64,000 nucleotides of DNA, from assembly GCF_028736925.1 (NCBI RefSeq), contig NZ_JAQZAT010000002.1:248001-312000 (forward strand), read 5' to 3'. The notes beneath the pieces are model-generated. The model searched no databases. It saw nothing but the letters and a program-made list of their open reading frames with translations, and was not told the DNA's origin. Positions 16,684 through 25,808 of this stretch are shown piece by piece. Position 1 is the first letter of the stretch. Every line of letters begins with the position of its first letter. Made by a program: the position numbers and the translations under genes. This stretch comes from Flavivirga sp. 57AJ16 (GTDB lineage: Bacteria > Bacteroidota > Bacteroidia > Flavobacteriales > Flavobacteriaceae).

Positions 16684-16948
16684 AAGGAAAGCCAAGGTAA
16701 TTTTATTAGATGAATGCCCACAACACCGAACAAAGCAATGTCCATGGTCGGCAAGGGGAAAGGTGTTTCACGCCGTGCAGAGGGTAATCCGTTTTTAAAG
16801 CGATGGATTTTTAGGCTGGCTTTTTAAAAACGAATTTTTGTATGGGTTCGACTTTGAGCGAGGGGAATCCAATGCTTTAAAAATGAAGCAAGCTCGCCCA
16901 AAGCGAGTGCGGTAGTTTTTATAAAATTTTCAATTTAAAACAAAATTA
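16684..16948. other. Gene-free segment
   Basis: No convincing gene. The segment includes GCAAGCTCGCCCAAAGCGAG, with a short CTCGC/GCGAG hairpin. It runs up to the stop codon of the interrupted winged-helix gene. Confidence 0.35.
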
Positions 16949-17158
16949 TTAATTGTAACTTGGGGTTAAGGCATAGGTCTTGGTTCTTCCCCGACCAATT
17001 TGATAAAGCACCTTATGATAAATAAGTTAGTCTATTTCTCTATTAAGAGTTGCAATACTAATAGGTTCTGGCAATAATGTTCTAATTGTAGATAAGCTTG
17101 CCTTTTCTTGAGTGGTAATAATATTTATAATGTTGGTTTGTCTATTGGTAAGATCCAT
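16949..17158 (-). pseudogene. Winged-helix (Fic-associated type) gene with in-frame stop
   Basis: Reading leftward from the ATG at 17158, 69 codons are in one frame with a single internal TAA at codon 44 (17027-17029). The product reads MDLTNRQTNIINIITTQEKA, a helix-turn-helix with TLLPEPISIATLNREID, the stop, and then KVLYQIGRGRTKTYALTPSY. This is the small winged-helix protein often found with Fic genes in Bacteroidetes. A GAA-to-TAA change would explain the stop. Both halves keep good coding sense, so the mutation looks recent, or the stop may be suppressed. Confidence 0.6.
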
Positions 17159-17902
17159 TCACAAATTTAAAAATTCTAATGAATATTAAAAGTGAGTACG
17201 GTAGATGTTGGCATTTTTTAATTCTTTTTACGGATTAAAAGCCCCAACATCTATCGAGCTAATACTATGCAATGTTTTGGGAAAATAAGAGGCTTGTTCC
17301 TCTTTTTACTAAAAAATTCATTGATTTTACTGGGCTACGAGAGTTTTTTACTAAAAACAGTGAGTCGATACCTTTTTAAAACCTTTGAAACACCAATAAC
17401 CGACAATATCGATCAATATAAATAAGCCACATACTTTTTACTGTAAATTATTGCCTGTTTATAGGAATTACGGGACCATTTACTGTAAAAGTCAAATAAT
17501 GCGTATTTGGCAAACACTACAACGGTTCAATATTCACTAAATCATATGAAATCCTATGGGTTTGCCGCAAATAAATGCCATTTTAATGGGTTTTCAAGAG
17601 CTTATGCCGCAAATCTGAAATAAAATCAACTATTTAAAATTGTTAAATAATTGATTTTAAATGAAATATGAAACAGTAACACCGCTTTGCGTGTTACCCT
17701 CTTGCTATTCCCTTAGATTCGCAATGTCATTTACATAGAGCTTTCTTTTAAGATATTTGATCCTTAAATGATTTGTTATCTTTTACTCGGGAAAACCCTC
17801 AGTAATTGTAAATTACAACCAACCGATAAAGGAGAATTACAATTTCCTTTTTCGAGCTGTTTAGATATAATTCATGTATAATGAAGATTTAATAATGATT
17901 TA
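17159..17902. other. Gene-free stretch with one hairpin
   Basis: About 740 bp with no credible ORF. TAGATGTTGG (near 17204) pairs with CCAACATCTA (near 17247), a ten-base stem around a loop of about 33 bases. The remainder is AT-rich spacer with scattered stops in all frames, probably decayed island DNA. Confidence 0.4.
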
Positions 17903-18061
17903 GTGAAAAATTGGAATAATGCTGTAAATGACTTAACAATTGGACCAGGTTCAAATAATGACGCTGTAAAAATTTTGAAAAATATTGGTAATGAAATTGA
18001 ACGAACACCAATTAATGTAGTTAAAGAAGTAAAGAAAATTCTTCCTAGAATTACCTTATAA
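17903..18061 (+). pseudogene. C-terminal gene fragment (about 52 codons)
   Basis: An open stretch beginning at a GTG, upstream of which the frame is closed at 17882. It reads KNWNNAVNDLTIGPGSNNDA and continues to a TAA with a basic end (KEVKKILPRITL). The composition resembles the tail of a polymorphic-toxin-like or secreted protein cut off at its 5' end. It lies 10 bp before the next decayed gene and could have been its partner. The family is not recognised. Confidence 0.4.
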
Positions 18062-18071
18062 AATTGATATT

Positions 18072-18444
18072 ATGAAAAAATGTATAATAATGTTTTTATT
18101 TATTTTATGCTAATTGCCAAGATTCAAATAAGATAAAAGAGAGGCTTTTGTTAGAACTACAATCTGGAGATGTTGAAGATGGATGTAAAATAGTAATTTT
18201 TGTAGTTATTGCATCAGTCAATGCAATGTGTTTTATTCCAGAGCCTTCAGTTTCAAAAGCCGTATGTGCAGCGGCCAAAATTATGAATGCAGGAGCTATA
18301 AGCGATTTTTATCCAAATTCTCCAAATTTAATAAATGATGCGGGTGTTAAAGTATGTCAACTGACTTCTTCAGCAATTGATACTGGAATTAAATACACAT
18401 TTGAATTTGGGGAAAAACAAACAAACGAAATCAATAATACATAG
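18072..18444 (+). pseudogene. Frameshifted small secreted protein or lipoprotein gene
   Basis: The ATG at 18072 opens a signal-peptide-like MKKCIIMFLFILC, which runs into TAA at 18111. Shifting one base gives NCQDSNKIKERLLLELQSGD and then about 100 residues to 18444, with six Cys in a compact, probably alpha-helical domain. So one extra base breaks the signal peptide from the mature protein. With the shift repaired it would be a ~123-residue exported protein, as expected for an immunity-type partner of the preceding fragment. Function unknown. Confidence 0.5.
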
Positions 18445-18525
18445 GATGGTTGAATTCTTTGGAAGGTGCAGTTCAGTTTATGTATTATTAAGTTACTATT
18501 ATTTCAAGGAAATTTAGAAAAAACC

Positions 18526-21500
18526 TTAATTGTTATCATAAAAAGGATCTCTACATGCATCAATTTTACTAAACAACTTTTCATTTATACTATCCAAATC
18601 CAATATATTTTTTTTAATATCTAAATATGTTGTGTTTCCATTCTCATCTTTTTCCCTTTCCAAAAACATTTGACCCATTCGAGTAAAAAAACATAATTTC
18701 TCATTTTGTATTTTACAAATCCCTATCTTATCTACAATAATATCCGTCAAGAAAATAGAATTTTGGAAAAGCACAAATACATCTTTTAAAATAAAATTAT
18801 CATTCTCAATTTCTACAATAGCATGTGATAATACATTTGAAGTAATTATTTTTTTATAATGCTCTGAAATTTCTATATCAACTCTCCAAGGAATATTTTC
18901 AGGTTCTTTTATTATATGATAAAATCCATGAAATCCTCTAACTAAATCAAAGAAAAAACAGGCATAATCAAAAATATTAGCCTTATTAAAGTTACCATCT
19001 AACTTGCTTACTTTATATATAGATGTATTCTTATAGTCAAGTAAAAAAGCATCTTTAATATCAGAAAAAGCGTATCTAATTACCAATTGATTAGTGTTTT
19101 TATATAAAATTTTGTAAAGAGAAAAGTTGTTATAAAAAGGTAAAATTATTTTAGTAATATTAATCAAACCATCATTTTGCGGTAAACTCATTAAATTTCT
19201 TAATTTGTCTACTAAAAAGGATTTATTTTTGAATACTTTGTTTTGCTCAAAACAATAAGCTCTAATTGAGGTTTTTTGTTCCAATATTCTTACAAATTCA
19301 TTCTTTTTATTTTCTAGTTCTAATGATTTTTCCCAATTCCCTTTTTCATATTCACTTTGAGCAACAATTGCCATCCCTTTATGAAGAATCGGATTGAAAA
19401 TACCGAATCTAATTTTACAAATATTCAATTCTGTTAAAATTAAATTTTCAAAATCGGATAAAAAATTGACATATTCTGGTTCAGATAATTGTTTTTTCTT
19501 ATGATTATCATTGATAATAAATGCCATTTCAAAATTTGTCGTTAAAATCGATCTACTATGCTTTCCTAATTTTTTTGATAAAATTGTTTGTCCTAATTCA
19601 AAATATTCAAAACCAATTTTTAGTTGGTTATTAGAGATATAAAAATTAGCCAAATCATTATAATAATGTCCAAAAAGTACATTATCATCGTTAAAATTAT
19701 TTTTTAAAATATCAAATACTAGGTCAAATATTTTTTTTATTTCATTATGATCTCCTTTTAAAAGGACAAGGCTTTGTGCAATTCTTGAGAGAGCAATAAC
19801 ATAATTTTTATCATTTTCACCATGAACTTCTAAAATGTTTTCTGCGGATAATTTGGCATATTTTAAAGCTTCATCAAATCGGCCTTGGCTCCTAATACAA
19901 TTAGCCAATCTATTCAAACTGTAACCCAGAAATTGCTTATTCTCGATTGAATCTTCTCTACTAAGTTTTTCTCTCCACAAAATAAAGTTGTTAAACAAAA
20001 TTGGTTCACTCATTTCGAACATTCCAATAGCATATAAAAAATTCGCATAAATCAATTCATTAGAAACTAAGAAAGAATATTTATTTTTAATACTATAAAT
20101 CTTAAAAAAAATGTTTTGTGCTTGTTCGTATTCATCAAGTGAAACTAGAATTTCAGAATATTTTTCTAGTATTTCAAGCTCCAATTGCAAAATATTCTTA
20201 TTTAAAGATGATAATTCTTCATCCGATTTAATCGAAATTTCAATGATTTTCTCAACAATATTGTAGGCAAGAGAAATGTATTTTTTTGCATTGATATAAT
20301 CTAATAAATTATGATAATTATCACTTAATAAGAATTGTCTCTCTATGACTTCGTAAGTGAAATATTTCTTTAGAATTATAACTTTATTTTCTGATTCTTG
20401 TTCTAAATTTTGGTTTACGAAAAAATAATCAGCACGTTGTAATACATATATTAAAGATTCGTTACAATTTTTTTCTTTAAGTGCAATAGCACATTCGTTA
20501 GCCCATATGAAATAATTTTTTTTGTCATATATTTCTTTATGGAGTGATGCTCTTACTATATGTTCTCCTAAATTAATTTCATCTATCTTATTTTCTAAAT
20601 CTAATTTTGAATTAAAGTAAGCGAAAAGAGTCTCATTAACTGAGAGATATTCAGCAAAATAATCTTCCTTATATTGAGTAGTTACACACTCTTTCATGAG
20701 TCCATGTATTGCAGCCTTATCGTTTTCAAATTTTATAAAAGAGTGGCGTTTAAGACTTTTTAGGCTTATAGTAAAAGGAGGTATTAAACCTGCTTTAACA
20801 TAAACTGCTAGTATTTCATCATCAATGTAAGGAGCTAAACATAATATTTTAATAGCTTTTTCAATTTGAGGATTGAGATGTTCTAAAAAATGATTAATTA
20901 ACTTTTCGTTAGTTTTTTTAAAGTCATTTTCTACAGGTTCTTTTCCTTGATTTTTTATTTTAAAGTAAGTCTCTTTTTGTAAATCTAAATAAAACGGTAA
21001 AGATAGGTTTTCAGAGTCAAGTTTATTTTTAGCTGATTTTATAATCTGAGTTCTAATATTTTCTTCTACGATTCCAGAAAGTTCTAAGAATTCTTGGGCA
21101 TATTTGTCCTCCAGACCTTTCACTTCAAATTGTTCAATAAATTCATTGAACAATTCGTTTTCTTCACCCCAACTTAATTTGTCTCTTCCAAAAAACACAA
21201 AAAGAACTCCCGGCATTTTTGCGACCAAGCTTCTAATCCAAGCTTCTTTGTCTGTTATTGAATTTTGCTCATCATTCCAAAGTTTTTCATATCCATCAAA
21301 AATTATAACTATTCTTTTCCTTTTATTAAATGTTTTTATCTCTTGTTGCTTTTTCAAAAACATATTTATATCATATGCGAGTAATAATGGTAGCCGTTTT
21401 GATAATTGATGTTTATTTAATTCGTCTATATCGCCTAAAACTTTTTTTGTGCCTTTCATTCGTAACCAATCGACAATTTTTCTATTGCCAAATTCAGTGG

Positions 21501-22056
21501 CTTTCTTGGTAACGTGACCAATACCAGGAATAATTACGCTTCCAGCTTCAATAAGTGTTAATGCTGAATCCACAATTATATTCAAAACTTCATTTGCAAC
21601 ATCATTACTTGAAAACTTAGTTTTAAGTAAATATGGATAAGTTTCCGTGATATTTTTTTCCGAATGAGAGAGCATTCTATATCTTAAAAATCCAAGACAA
21701 AAAGCAGGAAGAGGTATGTTGCCTTTTTCAATTAAATCTTCCGCAATTGCCAATAATGCATTTTCAGGTATTCTGGTATTTACATTCAATTCAAAATCAA
21801 CTTTATCAGAAAAAAGGAAGTTATCATTTTCAGAATTAGTTAAAAATTCTTTTATAAAAAAATCATCTTTTAAGGCTGACTTTCCTTGACCGCCTGCGCC
21901 AAAAAAAAACTTAACCCTTCTTTCATTAATATCTTGAGGATCTTCAACAGCCTTTTTAAGAATTTTTTTAAACTTTTCTCTATTGGTAAATACTCTTTTG
22001 TTCGAACTGGAGTCATCATCTTCCCAATCTAAAGTTAAGTCTTCATTGTATAGCAT
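18526..22056 (-). CDS. STAND NTPase with TPR-like repeats
   Basis: An 1176-residue cytoplasmic protein. The N-terminal 45 residues hold no effector domain. The NTPase core has Walker A GAGGQGKSAL (53-62), Walker B RIVIIFDGYE (248-257) and FVFFGRDKLSW (286-296), in the STAND style. From about 480 to 900 come helical TPR-like repeats (SLNRLANCIRSQGRFDEALK, HYYNDLANFYISNNQLKIGF). The final 250 residues are an unrecognised mixed alpha/beta domain. It is the last island gene before the far attachment site and stands alone. STAND-TPR proteins act as regulators or phage sensors. A defence role is inferred from context, and the effector may be the unknown C-terminal domain. Confidence 0.75.
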   Translation of the reverse strand: MLYNEDLTLDWEDDDSSSNKRVFTNREKFKKILKKAVEDPQDINERRVKFFFGAGGQGKSALKDDFFIKEFLTNSENDNFLFSDKVDFELNVNTRIPENALLAIAEDLIEKGNIPLPAFCLGFLRYRMLSHSEKNITETYPYLLKTKFSSNDVANEVLNIIVDSALTLIEAGSVIIPGIGHVTKKATEFGNRKIVDWLRMKGTKKVLGDIDELNKHQLSKRLPLLLAYDINMFLKKQQEIKTFNKRKRIVIIFDGYEKLWNDEQNSITDKEAWIRSLVAKMPGVLFVFFGRDKLSWGEENELFNEFIEQFEVKGLEDKYAQEFLELSGIVEENIRTQIIKSAKNKLDSENLSLPFYLDLQKETYFKIKNQGKEPVENDFKKTNEKLINHFLEHLNPQIEKAIKILCLAPYIDDEILAVYVKAGLIPPFTISLKSLKRHSFIKFENDKAAIHGLMKECVTTQYKEDYFAEYLSVNETLFAYFNSKLDLENKIDEINLGEHIVRASLHKEIYDKKNYFIWANECAIALKEKNCNESLIYVLQRADYFFVNQNLEQESENKVIILKKYFTYEVIERQFLLSDNYHNLLDYINAKKYISLAYNIVEKIIEISIKSDEELSSLNKNILQLELEILEKYSEILVSLDEYEQAQNIFFKIYSIKNKYSFLVSNELIYANFLYAIGMFEMSEPILFNNFILWREKLSREDSIENKQFLGYSLNRLANCIRSQGRFDEALKYAKLSAENILEVHGENDKNYVIALSRIAQSLVLLKGDHNEIKKIFDLVFDILKNNFNDDNVLFGHYYNDLANFYISNNQLKIGFEYFELGQTILSKKLGKHSRSILTTNFEMAFIINDNHKKKQLSEPEYVNFLSDFENLILTELNICKIRFGIFNPILHKGMAIVAQSEYEKGNWEKSLELENKKNEFVRILEQKTSIRAYCFEQNKVFKNKSFLVDKLRNLMSLPQNDGLINITKIILPFYNNFSLYKILYKNTNQLVIRYAFSDIKDAFLLDYKNTSIYKVSKLDGNFNKANIFDYACFFFDLVRGFHGFYHIIKEPENIPWRVDIEISEHYKKIITSNVLSHAIVEIENDNFILKDVFVLFQNSIFLTDIIVDKIGICKIQNEKLCFFTRMGQMFLEREKDENGNTTYLDIKKNILDLDSINEKLFSKIDACRDPFYDNN

Positions 22057-22877
22057 AATTTAATTCTAAATTGTAAAGTTTTATAAATATATAAAAAATA
22101 GTCTTGGGCTCTTTAACCTCCTAAAATTTTGGTAAAACAATAGGCGAGTGGAGCATATATATTTTAGGGGTCTAGCAATACAGTTTCTTAATAGTTGAGA
22201 TATTCAATAACTTAGAAGTAATCTTAACGAGTTACAATGTTTCCAAAAATATAGCGTAGCGAACAGTAATTGTTTCAAAAATTATATACAGTCTTGATTT
22301 TTTTTGTTTCTTTTTTTTAGTAAAAAAGAATTAATAAAACTTTAAATTCTATTTTACTTAGAATTTAAGCTAAAGGAAGAGTTGGATTATTGTGTGAAAA
22401 ATAATTATGAGCAATTTTATTTTATAATGCAATGACACTTTTTGCTTATTCTGTCTATACACCTACTAACGAATTCTATCTTTGACTCACAAAAGGAATT
22501 AAGAGGAGACAAAGAAGCTATTAGAACAGCATTCACCAAAATATAGCGACTTGTCTATGATAGTGGATATAAGGGTAATTTAAAGTCCAGTAGACGACAG
22601 CGCCATTAATTGACGGAGTATGTGTGTCCACTGTACGCTAATTAGATTTTTGTGTTGTGCATATATTAGATTTTTATGTATTAAAACCAAATGAAAACTT
22701 CTTAAATTATTGTCTTTAAGAAAGAATGGAAACAAATGATGTCGTAAGGTGTTTAAATAAAATTTTATATTATAAGGATTCTCTTATAATATAATTTATA
22801 TGGATATGTGAAAAATTTGTATCTTTACACTAATAAAAACAAATAAATTTTGTTTTTAAATAGCTCTTTTTGACTTT
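22057..22877. other. Island right-end non-coding region
   Basis: About 820 bp without a sustained ORF. A short coding-like stretch near 22495-22545 (ELRGDKEAIRTAFTKI) ends at a stop and is too short to assign. TTAGATTTTTRTG occurs twice (about 22643 and 22667). The region leads into the right-end integrase site and attachment repeat. Confidence 0.4.
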
Positions 22878-22896
22878 AGTGTACTATTAGGTGAAT
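22878..22896 (+). promoter_or_regulatory. Candidate integrase arm-type site, right end
   Basis: AGTGTACTATTAGGTGAATC repeats GTGTACTATT and GGTGA of the left-end site at 3994, same orientation, 58 bp before the right attachment repeat. Confidence 0.5.
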
Positions 22897-22953
22897 CTAC
22901 TTAAATAAAATCACTTAAAATGCTATAAAACAGTGTTTTATAAAAAATAAGGT

Positions 22954-22970
22954 AATCCTGTCATCCCGAC
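22954..22970 (+). other. Attachment site at far end (attR)
   Basis: An exact copy of the 17-bp tRNA-Pro end, AATCCTGTCATCCCGAC, with no tRNA body before it. The flanks differ from those at 3878. This marks the right boundary of the island. Confidence 0.85.
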
Positions 22971-22999
22971 AAAATGGGTTTAAAGAGAACCTATTAAAA

Positions 23000-23054
23000 A
23001 GTCAATCAAATGATTTTTAAATAATTACATTTTTTTGATTTTATTTGATTGGCT
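23000..23054 (+). terminator. Hairpin beyond the island, possible tRNA terminator
   Basis: AGTCAATCAAAT (23000-23011) pairs with ATTTGATTGGCT (23043-23054) with one G-T pair around a 31-base loop. It lies in the DNA that would follow tRNA-Pro if the island were excised, so it may have been the tRNA terminator or part of an older insertion. Confidence 0.35.
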
Positions 23055-23196
23055 TTAATATCAAAACAAAAGTCACCTATTCGGTTACCTATTTTGGACC
23101 GAAATTTTTCACTACATTGGTAACTCATTAGTGTCTGACTTTCGCTTCGATTTGACTTTCGGAAACAAATCGAGTATTTATCTAAATCGATAGTCC

Positions 23197-23804
23197 ATGG
23201 GCATTTCAAGAACTTTCAGTATTCATTTTTGGCTAAATCTGGCCAAGAAAAAGACGATTTGGCACCCATTTATGCCAGGGTTACCATTGATGGGAAACGG
23301 GCGGAAATCAGTTTACAAGGACAAGCATCGGTTGCCTATTGGGATACCAAATCGAAGAAAACCCCCTCTAGAACGCCTGAAGGCAAGGCGTTGAACACCT
23401 ATTTGGACCAAGTGTATGCCAAAATTATTATACAACGGAAAATTATATCAGGAAATTTTTGGTACAAAAGAAGAAAACGGACGATATTTTTTAAAGCATC
23501 TTAAGTACAGTTTCATTATTGATTTTGAACAATATCTAAGCAAGGGACCTTCTCTACAAAACTCCACCCCCTTGAACAATAATGGAGTGATGAAGCATCT
23601 AGAGCGTTTACGCAAATTCATGAACCTCGCTATGGACCTGGAATGGTTGGACAAGAACCCATTTGCCCGTTATAAGCTGAAATTCAATAGACATATAAAG
23701 GGGGTCTTGTCCAAAGAGGAACTGAAACGTTTTGAAGATATACACTTTGACAATAAAGGCTATGAAATAGTGGGGGATGTTCTTGTGTTTGCGTGCTATT
23801 GAGC
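23197..23804 (+). pseudogene. Decayed tyrosine recombinase (second element)
   Basis: Homologous to the integrase at 4108 but broken. MGISRTFSIHFWL shifts frame into LAPIYARVTIDGKRAEISLQ, runs to LNTYLDQVYAK, then loses a central segment and resumes as FIIDFEQYLSKGPSLQ, NNGVMKHLERLRKFMNLAMD and so on. It stops at VFACY, just where the catalytic domain would begin, so all catalytic residues are gone. CTATTCGGT sits upstream at 23077. A short open remnant (ERDGLWLKKDDDTEVQENRE) follows to about 23925. It lies directly beyond attR, which suggests an earlier island in the same tRNA. Confidence 0.85.
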
Positions 23805-23989
23805 GAGATGGATTATGGCTTAAAAAAGATGATGATACAGAGGTGCAGGAGAATAGGGAGATATTGCTAGAAGCTTTGGAATTGTACAAGAATCTTATGA
23901 ATACGGTTTTGCACCTATATCTATAATTTTTTATATTATAATTTTATTTGCTGGTTATTTATCAAATTGATATTTGATTGTAGGTGGTT

Positions 23990-24991
23990 TCATTTTTTAT
24001 TATAATTGTTATATAAGGAATCTATATATTGCTTAATGAGCCGATATCCTTCTTTATGTGTGACTGTAGTACCAATTTTTGGCATATGGACCGGTCCTTT
24101 GGCACCCATTCTGAAAGTAATATGATTGCTGTAATCCATAATGCCTGTCTTATAAAAAGGTGTGGTATAACTTAAATTAAAGTTGTACATATTAGCTATT
24201 CCATTTGGATTATGGCAATGTGAACAATTGATATCAAAATAGGATCTGGCTCTATCATTTAAGCTATAATTTTTATTATAATCAACCATAGGTTTGATAG
24301 AATCCAGTGAAGCACTGACCAATAAATTCTCATCTGGAAAATAATCTATTTGGTTTTGTGTTACGCCATCATGATTTATGGGAGTAACCAAGTTTCGTAG
24401 CTTTGGCCCAATAGGAACTATTTCATTTCCTTGTTTGTGGCACATTATGCAATCTGCAAGTGATGGTATTTTATAATTAATTTCTTTGTGTATATTATCG
24501 GCTAAAGTGGTCGTAATATTGACGGTTGCCCCTTCTTTAATCAGAGTGGCGTCTTTTTGCTCATTATCCCATTGATATACTCCAACGTTCCAGACTTTAT
24601 TCGATTTTATCAATAAACGAGTCTCTATAATATTTTTGATAGCCGATTTGTTTTCATAGTAAAAAGTCTTAGCTATAATAGTGCCTTCAGGAAAATTTAA
24701 GGTTTCTTCTTTACTAATCTCAATTTTCTTTTCTAATGGAATTTTAACTAACCTTTGTTTTAGAGCATAATCAGTAAATAAAGTTGCATTCAATTTATAT
24801 TCAATAACCCCTTCGTTTGGAATAAGTTCACTCATATTTTTTTTAAACAAATTATATTCTGATAGGTTCTGGTTAAAAGAAATTTTATTAATATGTTTAT
24901 ATTCTTCTTGTTTTTTACCACAAGAAGCTAGTAAAAATATTACCGCAAGAATTAAGCTGATTTTCAAAATATTTATCTTTCTAATTGTCAT
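23990..24991 (-). CDS. Diheme c-type cytochrome lipoprotein (SO2930/HNE_0200-like)
   Basis: 333 residues with a lipoprotein signal (lipobox LLASC, Cys24). Two haem c motifs are present, CIMCH (181-185) and CSHCH (256-260), followed by PNG and a MPKIGTT segment that may supply Met ligands. Length and motif spacing fit the SO2930/HNE_0200 family of secreted diheme proteins, role unknown. It overlaps the upstream DUF3817 gene by 11 bp, forming the end of a three-gene operon (25770 to 23990). A TetR-type palindrome lies before the operon. A paralogue is encoded at 27618. Probably periplasmic electron transfer. Confidence 0.8.
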   Translation of the reverse strand: MTIRKINILKISLILAVIFLLASCGKKQEEYKHINKISFNQNLSEYNLFKKNMSELIPNEGVIEYKLNATLFTDYALKQRLVKIPLEKKIEISKEETLNFPEGTIIAKTFYYENKSAIKNIIETRLLIKSNKVWNVGVYQWDNEQKDATLIKEGATVNITTTLADNIHKEINYKIPSLADCIMCHKQGNEIVPIGPKLRNLVTPINHDGVTQNQIDYFPDENLLVSASLDSIKPMVDYNKNYSLNDRARSYFDINCSHCHNPNGIANMYNFNLSYTTPFYKTGIMDYSNHITFRMGAKGPVHMPKIGTTVTHKEGYRLIKQYIDSLYNNYNKK

Positions 24992-25292
24992 TTTTTATTT
25001 TTGATAATATTTTTTTATCAATGAAGAACGTGCCAAAGGGTATTATACATGCGAACAAAACTTTCCAAGTGGTTTCTGTAAATTTCCAGCTTTGATTTAC
25101 TCCTATACTCAAAGTATTGAATATATACAGGAGAAATAGTGCGCCGTGAACAGGTCCCATTGTCTTGACCAAATTTGGTTGCTCAAATCCATATTTTAAT
25201 GGTACGGCTATAAAAATTAATATTAGCAAGGAAATTCCTTCCAATAAACCGATAAGACGAAGTCTTCCAACGCTTGTTTTTAATAAATTCAT
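24981..25292 (-). CDS. DUF3817 integral membrane protein
   Basis: 103 residues with three predicted membrane helices. The opening VGRLRLIGLLEGISLLILIF, then PLKYGFEQP and MGPVHGALFLLYI, are the landmarks of the DUF3817 family of small membrane proteins. The conserved Glu in the first helix and the His in GPVHG are present. Function is unknown. It is the middle gene of the operon, overlapping the cytochrome gene downstream and 13 bp from the membrane protein gene upstream. Confidence 0.8.
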   Translation of the reverse strand: MNLLKTSVGRLRLIGLLEGISLLILIFIAVPLKYGFEQPNLVKTMGPVHGALFLLYIFNTLSIGVNQSWKFTETTWKVLFACIIPFGTFFIDKKILSKIKNDN

Positions 25293-25305
25293 ATAGAGAA
25301 ATAGT

Positions 25306-25770
25306 TTAAAAAGTTCTTATTAATGGGCGATTTCCTAAAGGGGAGAATGGCCAAGGAATAGCTATTAAAATGAGCAATAGTGCTAGAGAGAAAAAAATCA
25401 ACATTGTTTTGAATTTTTCTTGGCTGTTTTTCTTTCTTTTGGCAGATGCCGAACCAATTGTAATGAGCACAATGGAGATTAGCATGACAAGAATGTGAAA
25501 CAATCCAAAGAACAGCGCTTCGTTCCATCCTTCAGAAAAATCATAGTATTTAAAAAACTGTATGGTCATTGGGCTTTGTGTATACAATAATATCCCTAGC
25601 ATTAATTGAATATGAGCTATTGTGGCCGTCCAGTGCCGTATGGTATTATGTAGCTTTGTGAAGTTGACTTTCAAAAAGAATCCTTTTGCAGATAAAAAAA
25701 TAGCGTATATCAGGCTTAGAAGAACAAGCCACCTAAGAATTGAATGAATGTTTAAGAGTGTCTGGTGCAT
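25306..25770 (-). CDS. Four-helix membrane protein, cytochrome-b-like
   Basis: 154 residues with four predicted transmembrane segments. His residues lie in or near helices (HSILRW, RHWTATIAHIQ, FGLFHILV), a pattern seen in proteins annotated as cytochrome b-like in Bacteroidetes, where paired His could bind haem. It is the first gene of the operon with DUF3817 and the diheme lipoprotein, which fits a membrane-to-periplasm electron route. The TetR operator at 25795 lies 25 bp before its start codon. Haem binding is inferred. Confidence 0.6.
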   Translation of the reverse strand: MHQTLLNIHSILRWLVLLSLIYAIFLSAKGFFLKVNFTKLHNTIRHWTATIAHIQLMLGILLYTQSPMTIQFFKYYDFSEGWNEALFFGLFHILVMLISIVLITIGSASAKRKKNSQEKFKTMLIFFSLALLLILIAIPWPFSPLGNRPLIRTF

Positions 25771-25794
25771 TGTTTGCTTATGTATTTTAAAAAC

Positions 25795-25808
25795 ATACTA
25801 ATTAGTAT
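25795..25808. promoter_or_regulatory. TetR-type operator 1
   Basis: The perfect palindrome ATACTAATTAGTAT, preceded by AAAAC, lies upstream of the 25770-to-23990 operon. It belongs to a set of five such sites around the TetR gene at 29107. Confidence 0.75.

Larger units (their letters stand above)
3878..22970. mobile_element. Integrative genomic island in tRNA-Pro (about 19.1 kb)
   Basis: Bounded by a 17-bp direct repeat, AATCCTGTCATCCCGAC, which is the tRNA-Pro 3' end (3878-3894) and a second copy at 22954-22970. A tyrosine recombinase gene lies just inside the tRNA end, the standard layout of tRNA-targeted islands. GTGTACTATT followed by GGTGA occurs near both ends (3995 and 22879), consistent with arm-type integrase sites. 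The cargo is defence- or stress-like (HNH, HEPN, STAND, Fic). No relaxase, coupling protein or Tra genes are visible, so the element is not self-conjugative as seen here. Confidence 0.85.

Noticed and set aside
3878-22970. Self-transmissible conjugative element
   Set aside because: No relaxase, coupling protein or Tra homologue can be seen within the boundaries.
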